Shown piece after piece: positions 60,258 through 64,000 of a stretch of DNA of 64,000 bases. Each line of letters starts with the position of its first letter. Positions within the stretch are counted from its first letter, which is position 1. A model generated the notes under the pieces. That model saw nothing but the letters and a program-made list of their open reading frames with translations. It was not told where the DNA came from and ran no database searches. The DNA lies in NCBI GenBank assembly GCA_028709385.1, contig JAQVXD010000001.1:124001-188000 (forward strand), in the 5' to 3' direction. The translations under genes and the position numbers were made by a program. This stretch comes from Fermentimonas sp. (lineage in GTDB: Bacteria > Bacteroidota > Bacteroidia > Bacteroidales > Dysgonomonadaceae).

Positions 60258-63200
60258 ATGAAAAAAAAGCTTATTATGTTTTTTGCCCTGCTCTTCACCG
60301 GGTTTGGGCTACTTATGGCTCAGACACAGGTTCGAGGAAATGTTGTGGATGAAGCAGGTGAACCTGTAATAGGTGCCACTATATTAATAAAAGGTACGTA
60401 TCAGGGAACAGTCACCGATATAGACGGTAATTTTTTGCTGATGGCGCCAACAGGAGGTACGCTGGTAGTTTCTTATGTAGGTTACATTACAGAAGAGGTG
60501 CCGGTAAGTCCTGAAATCACAGTTACCTTGACAAGTGATACAGAGCAATTAGACGAGATTGTGGTTGTGGGTTATGGTACACAAAGAAAAAGAGACGTTA
60601 CCAGCTCAATTTCTCAAATCAGAGGGGATGATTTAGCTTCAAAGGCCTCTCCCAGTTTTATGCAGCAGATGGCAGGAAGAGCTTCGGGGGTTCAGGTAAT
60701 ATCACCTTCAGGTGACGTAACCCAGGCTCCAAGAGTGATAATCAGAGGTGTTGGCACTATTTCTTCATCAAATGCACCTCTTTATGTAATTAATGGCGTG
60801 CCTGTGACATCAGGTAACGTGGGTTATTCATATTCTAATAATAATGCCCTTGCCGATATTAACCCATCGGATATCGAATCTTTCGAAATTTTAAAGGATG
60901 GTGCTGCAACTGCCATTTATGGTTCACGTGCAGCTAACGGGGTTGTGTTGATTACAACAAAACAGGGCAAGCAGGGAGCGGCAAAAATATCTTATGACTC
61001 ATGGATGGGATGGTCAAGTGCAGCTAAACTATACGATCTTCTTAACGCTCAGGAGTTTGTAATGATTGCAAATGAGAAGTATACAAATGCAGGGGGAAAT
61101 CCACAGGCCAATATGGATGATAAAGGTACTGATACAAACTGGTATGACCATGTTTTCAGAACAGGATTCCAGCATAGTCACACTGTGTCAATCTCCGGTG
61201 CATCTCCACAGACTCAGTATTTTATGTCTGCCGGTTACACAGATCAAAAAGGACTTTCTATTAACAATAGCTATAATAGATATACCTTTTACGCAAGGGC
61301 AGAGCATAAATTCCTGAAAGATTATTTAACTGCCGGCTTTTCACTGAATGCTTCCAACCAGGTTAATACAGGTCCGGTTAAAGGTACAAATTCTATCAGC
61401 GATAATATGTATGCCAGTTCAAGGATGTTGCCAAACGTTGCAGTTTATAATCCTGATGATCCTACCGGATTCAATATAGATGCAACAGACCGCAAGTCCC
61501 TCGCTAAAGGTCCTAACCTGCGTACTATCGAAAATACTATTCCTAATATAGTATGGGTATTGAAAAACAATAAGCAAACAAATACCTCATACAGGTTGCT
61601 CCCAACTGCAAATATTGATATCAAACCGGTCAGCTGGTTAACATACAGAATGCTGGTAGGTGCAGATGTTAATTTGATTGATGACAGTTATGTTTGGAAA
61701 CCTGAGTCAGGTGATGGTTTTGGTTATAAAGGACTTGTCAACAGATCTTCAATTAAGAGACAGCGCTGGAATTTTCAGAACATCCTTAGCTTCAACAAGT
61801 CATTCGGGTCTCATAATCTTGATGCTACAGCAGTTGCTGAGTGGACAAATTATACATATAACAGATTCACTGCAGGAGCACGTGATTTTTCTGATCCGTT
61901 CTTTGTAGATGAAATTATTTCTGATACTTATGTAACCCAAAGTTCCGGCGGTAGCGTAACAACAAACGGTCTGGCATCATATATATTCCGTGCAAACTAC
62001 AATTACAACAGCATATTCTATCTGGGTGGTTCAGTACGACGTGATGGTATTTCCAATCTGCATAAAGATAATCGTTGGGGTACATTCTATGGTGGATCTG
62101 CTGCTTTCAGAATTTCAGCAATGGATTTTTGGAGTGAAAGTCCGATAAATAATGTAGTAAGTGATTTACGTATAAGAGGAAGTTTTGCAGAAGTTGGTAA
62201 CGACAGACTTTCAGGAGACTTCATGTTTCAGGATATTTTTGCAGGTCAGAAGTATGGAGATCAGCCGGGTATAGCATATTATCAGGCAGGTAACCCCGCA
62301 CTGCAATGGGAAAAGCAGAAGATACTGGACTTTGGATTTGATGCTGCTTTTCTACAAAACAGGTTTAATCTTGTTTTTGCATATTGGCAAAAGGATAATA
62401 GTGACATCGTGTTAGATGTTCCAACACCACCGTCATTAGGAATCCCATGGAATGTAATTGCACAAAACTATGGTGAGATAGAAAACAGTGGTATTGAGAT
62501 AGAAGTAGGAGGTAATATAATTCAGAAAAATGATCTGACTTGGAAAACATCTTTCAACTTTTCAACTCAGAAAAGCAAAGTTGTAACTTTAGTTAATGAT
62601 ATTCCTTATGAGCATTATATATTACGTGAAGGTGAATCTGTCAATGCTTTATGGGGTTACAGGTATGCAGGTGTTAATATGAGTAACGGCAATCCCATGT
62701 ATTATAAAAAGGATGGTTCAATCGTTCAGGGAAATATTACTAATTCGGTTTATTACGTCTATGATCCCAGTAACCCTAAAGATTTAAGTGAACGATCCAA
62801 TCTGGTAGAAGAAGATAAATTCATACTGGGCAACTCTTTGCCTACATGGTTTGGCGGATGGGATAATACGTTAACAATTAAAAATTTTGATTTCAATATT
62901 TTCTTCCGCTTCTCCGGAGGTAATAAGATTGCTAATGTAACTCGCAGAGATCTGCTCGATCAAGGTTTTACTAACAGCAGTACCGAAATCTTAGGCAGGT
63001 GGCAGAGCGAAGAAAATCCGGGTAATGGTGATGTCCCCAAACTATGGTATGGAAAGGGTGCATTTATTTCCAGATCAGGTGAAGGTTCATCGCGTTGGAT
63101 CGAAAATGGAGATTTTCTGAAGCTTCAGAATCTTTCAGTTGGATATAACATGCCTCAGGAAATATGCAAGCAGCTATGGGTAGAAAGAGTCAGAATTTAT

Positions 63201-63338
63201 GTTCAGGGACAAAATCTGGCAACTTTCACTGATTATAGTGGATTAGATCCTGAGGGTTATACTGTTGTTCCGGGTGTTGACTGGAATGGTAATCCACAGC
63301 AAAGGACAGTATTGTTTGGTTTGAATATCGGCTTTTAA
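60258..63338 (+). CDS. SusC/RagA-family TonB-linked outer-membrane protein
   Basis: 1026 aa; carboxypeptidase-regulatory-like N-domain (GNVVDEAGEPVIGATILIKGTYQGTVTDIDGNF), TonB box-like EIVVVGYGTQRKRDVTSSIS, plug motif DGAATAIYGSRAANGVVLITTKQG. Confidence 0.95.
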   Translation: MKKKLIMFFALLFTGFGLLMAQTQVRGNVVDEAGEPVIGATILIKGTYQGTVTDIDGNFLLMAPTGGTLVVSYVGYITEEVPVSPEITVTLTSDTEQLDEIVVVGYGTQRKRDVTSSISQIRGDDLASKASPSFMQQMAGRASGVQVISPSGDVTQAPRVIIRGVGTISSSNAPLYVINGVPVTSGNVGYSYSNNNALADINPSDIESFEILKDGAATAIYGSRAANGVVLITTKQGKQGAAKISYDSWMGWSSAAKLYDLLNAQEFVMIANEKYTNAGGNPQANMDDKGTDTNWYDHVFRTGFQHSHTVSISGASPQTQYFMSAGYTDQKGLSINNSYNRYTFYARAEHKFLKDYLTAGFSLNASNQVNTGPVKGTNSISDNMYASSRMLPNVAVYNPDDPTGFNIDATDRKSLAKGPNLRTIENTIPNIVWVLKNNKQTNTSYRLLPTANIDIKPVSWLTYRMLVGADVNLIDDSYVWKPESGDGFGYKGLVNRSSIKRQRWNFQNILSFNKSFGSHNLDATAVAEWTNYTYNRFTAGARDFSDPFFVDEIISDTYVTQSSGGSVTTNGLASYIFRANYNYNSIFYLGGSVRRDGISNLHKDNRWGTFYGGSAAFRISAMDFWSESPINNVVSDLRIRGSFAEVGNDRLSGDFMFQDIFAGQKYGDQPGIAYYQAGNPALQWEKQKILDFGFDAAFLQNRFNLVFAYWQKDNSDIVLDVPTPPSLGIPWNVIAQNYGEIENSGIEIEVGGNIIQKNDLTWKTSFNFSTQKSKVVTLVNDIPYEHYILREGESVNALWGYRYAGVNMSNGNPMYYKKDGSIVQGNITNSVYYVYDPSNPKDLSERSNLVEEDKFILGNSLPTWFGGWDNTLTIKNFDFNIFFRFSGGNKIANVTRRDLLDQGFTNSSTEILGRWQSEENPGNGDVPKLWYGKGAFISRSGEGSSRWIENGDFLKLQNLSVGYNMPQEICKQLWVERVRIYVQGQNLATFTDYSGLDPEGYTVVPGVDWNGNPQQRTVLFGLNIGF

Positions 63339-63368
63339 TAAAATGTTTAACGAAAATACAGATGTAAT

Positions 63369-64000
63369 ATGAAAAATATATTATCTATTTTATTTTGTCT
63401 GACATTGCTGTTCAGTTGTACTGAGCAGGCAATAGATCTTGATCAGAAAGATGCTATACCCTATGATGTGGCGTTTGCGACAGCTGATCGTTGCGAGTTG
63501 GCAATAGTTGGTTGTTATGACGCAGCGCAAAGTGGCTATTACCCCGGCAATAATCAAAGAAGAGGTTATCCGTTTGGTGCTGCTACCGTACAACAGGGAG
63601 ATATGAAGGGTGAACTTATGATAAATGTACAGCAGTTTTTTGCAGTTACCTATAATGGTGATTACTCTGTATCATCACCAAACGGTCAGGCACATTGGGA
63701 ATGTACTTATCAAATGATCAACAAAATCAATATTGTTATTGAAGGCCTTAGAACCGCAGCTGAAAACGGAGTTTTAACACAAGAAAAGGCAGCTGACGGA
63801 GAAGCAGAAGTGCGTTTCCTGAGAGCCCTGGGTTTACATGAGTTACTGGTCTATTTTGCACTTCCTTATGCTGCAACTGCCGATGCCTCTCATTACGGAG
63901 TTCCTATAAGTACTGTGCCAATAAATACTATTGATAAGGTGGAAGAAGCTAAAGAAGCAGGAAGAGCCACTGTGGCTGCAACTTATAGTCAGATACTTGA
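63369..64000 (+). CDS. SusD/RagB-family nutrient-binding lipoprotein, truncated by window edge
   Basis: Translation from ATG 63369: MKNILSILFCLTLLFSCTEQAIDL... AELRFLRAL-type motif (EAEVRFLRALGLHELLVYFALPYA); stays open to 64000. Confidence 0.9.
   Translation, partial: MKNILSILFCLTLLFSCTEQAIDLDQKDAIPYDVAFATADRCELAIVGCYDAAQSGYYPGNNQRRGYPFGAATVQQGDMKGELMINVQQFFAVTYNGDYSVSSPNGQAHWECTYQMINKINIVIEGLRTAAENGVLTQEKAADGEAEVRFLRALGLHELLVYFALPYAATADASHYGVPISTVPINTIDKVEEAKEAGRATVAATYSQIL

Noticed and set aside
1-64000. CRISPR arrays, tRNA/rRNA genes, transposases, integrases, prophage
   Set aside because: No regularly spaced repeats, cloverleaf-like segments or relevant protein families recognised by eye; a tRNAscan/Infernal/CRISPR search would be needed to exclude small ones.

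Overview
A 64 kb chromosomal window from a Bacteroidota genome. The gene repertoire (SusC/SusD pair, TAnnTTTG promoter boxes, HydABC/HydEFG) suggests a fermentative Bacteroidales member, perhaps Dysgonomonadaceae-like; this is inference. From left to right it contains: (1) a minus-strand sialoglycan-degradation operon (AGE epimerase, two SGNH esterases, sialidase, GH20 hexosaminidase, NanM-like mutarotase cut by the window edge). (2) A MurU-like nucleotidyltransferase next to a sugar kinase fused to a RapZ C-terminal domain. (3) nadE, then a predicted exported peptide deformylase-transglutaminase fusion. (4) HAD phosphatase, pgi, gpsA and lysS. (5) A roughly 12 kb [FeFe]-hydrogenase island: a plus-strand block with a divergent HydS-like hydrogenase, two DRTGG proteins, two GHKL ATPases and a PHP protein, running into HydB/HydA/HydC, and convergent with hydG-hydF-hydE. 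(6) dapA, an M13 peptidase, ribE, a nitroreductase, and an envelope block (OMP, TPR protein, LptC, CBS/CorC-like, PpiD/SurA-like). (7) pfp, sucAB. (8) A HigBA-type toxin-antitoxin pair coupled by a 4-nt overlap to a UvrD/PcrA helicase. (9) An OMP, mutS, a sirtuin, two FKBP PPIases and a SusC/SusD pair cut by the right edge. The strongest second-look items are the hydrogenase-linked signalling module with altered H-cluster motifs, the exported deformylase-transglutaminase fusion, the kinase-RapZ fusion, and several perfect inverted repeats at promoters. No CRISPR array, rRNA, tRNA, transposase or prophage was recognised. All family calls were made by eye from motifs, without database searches.
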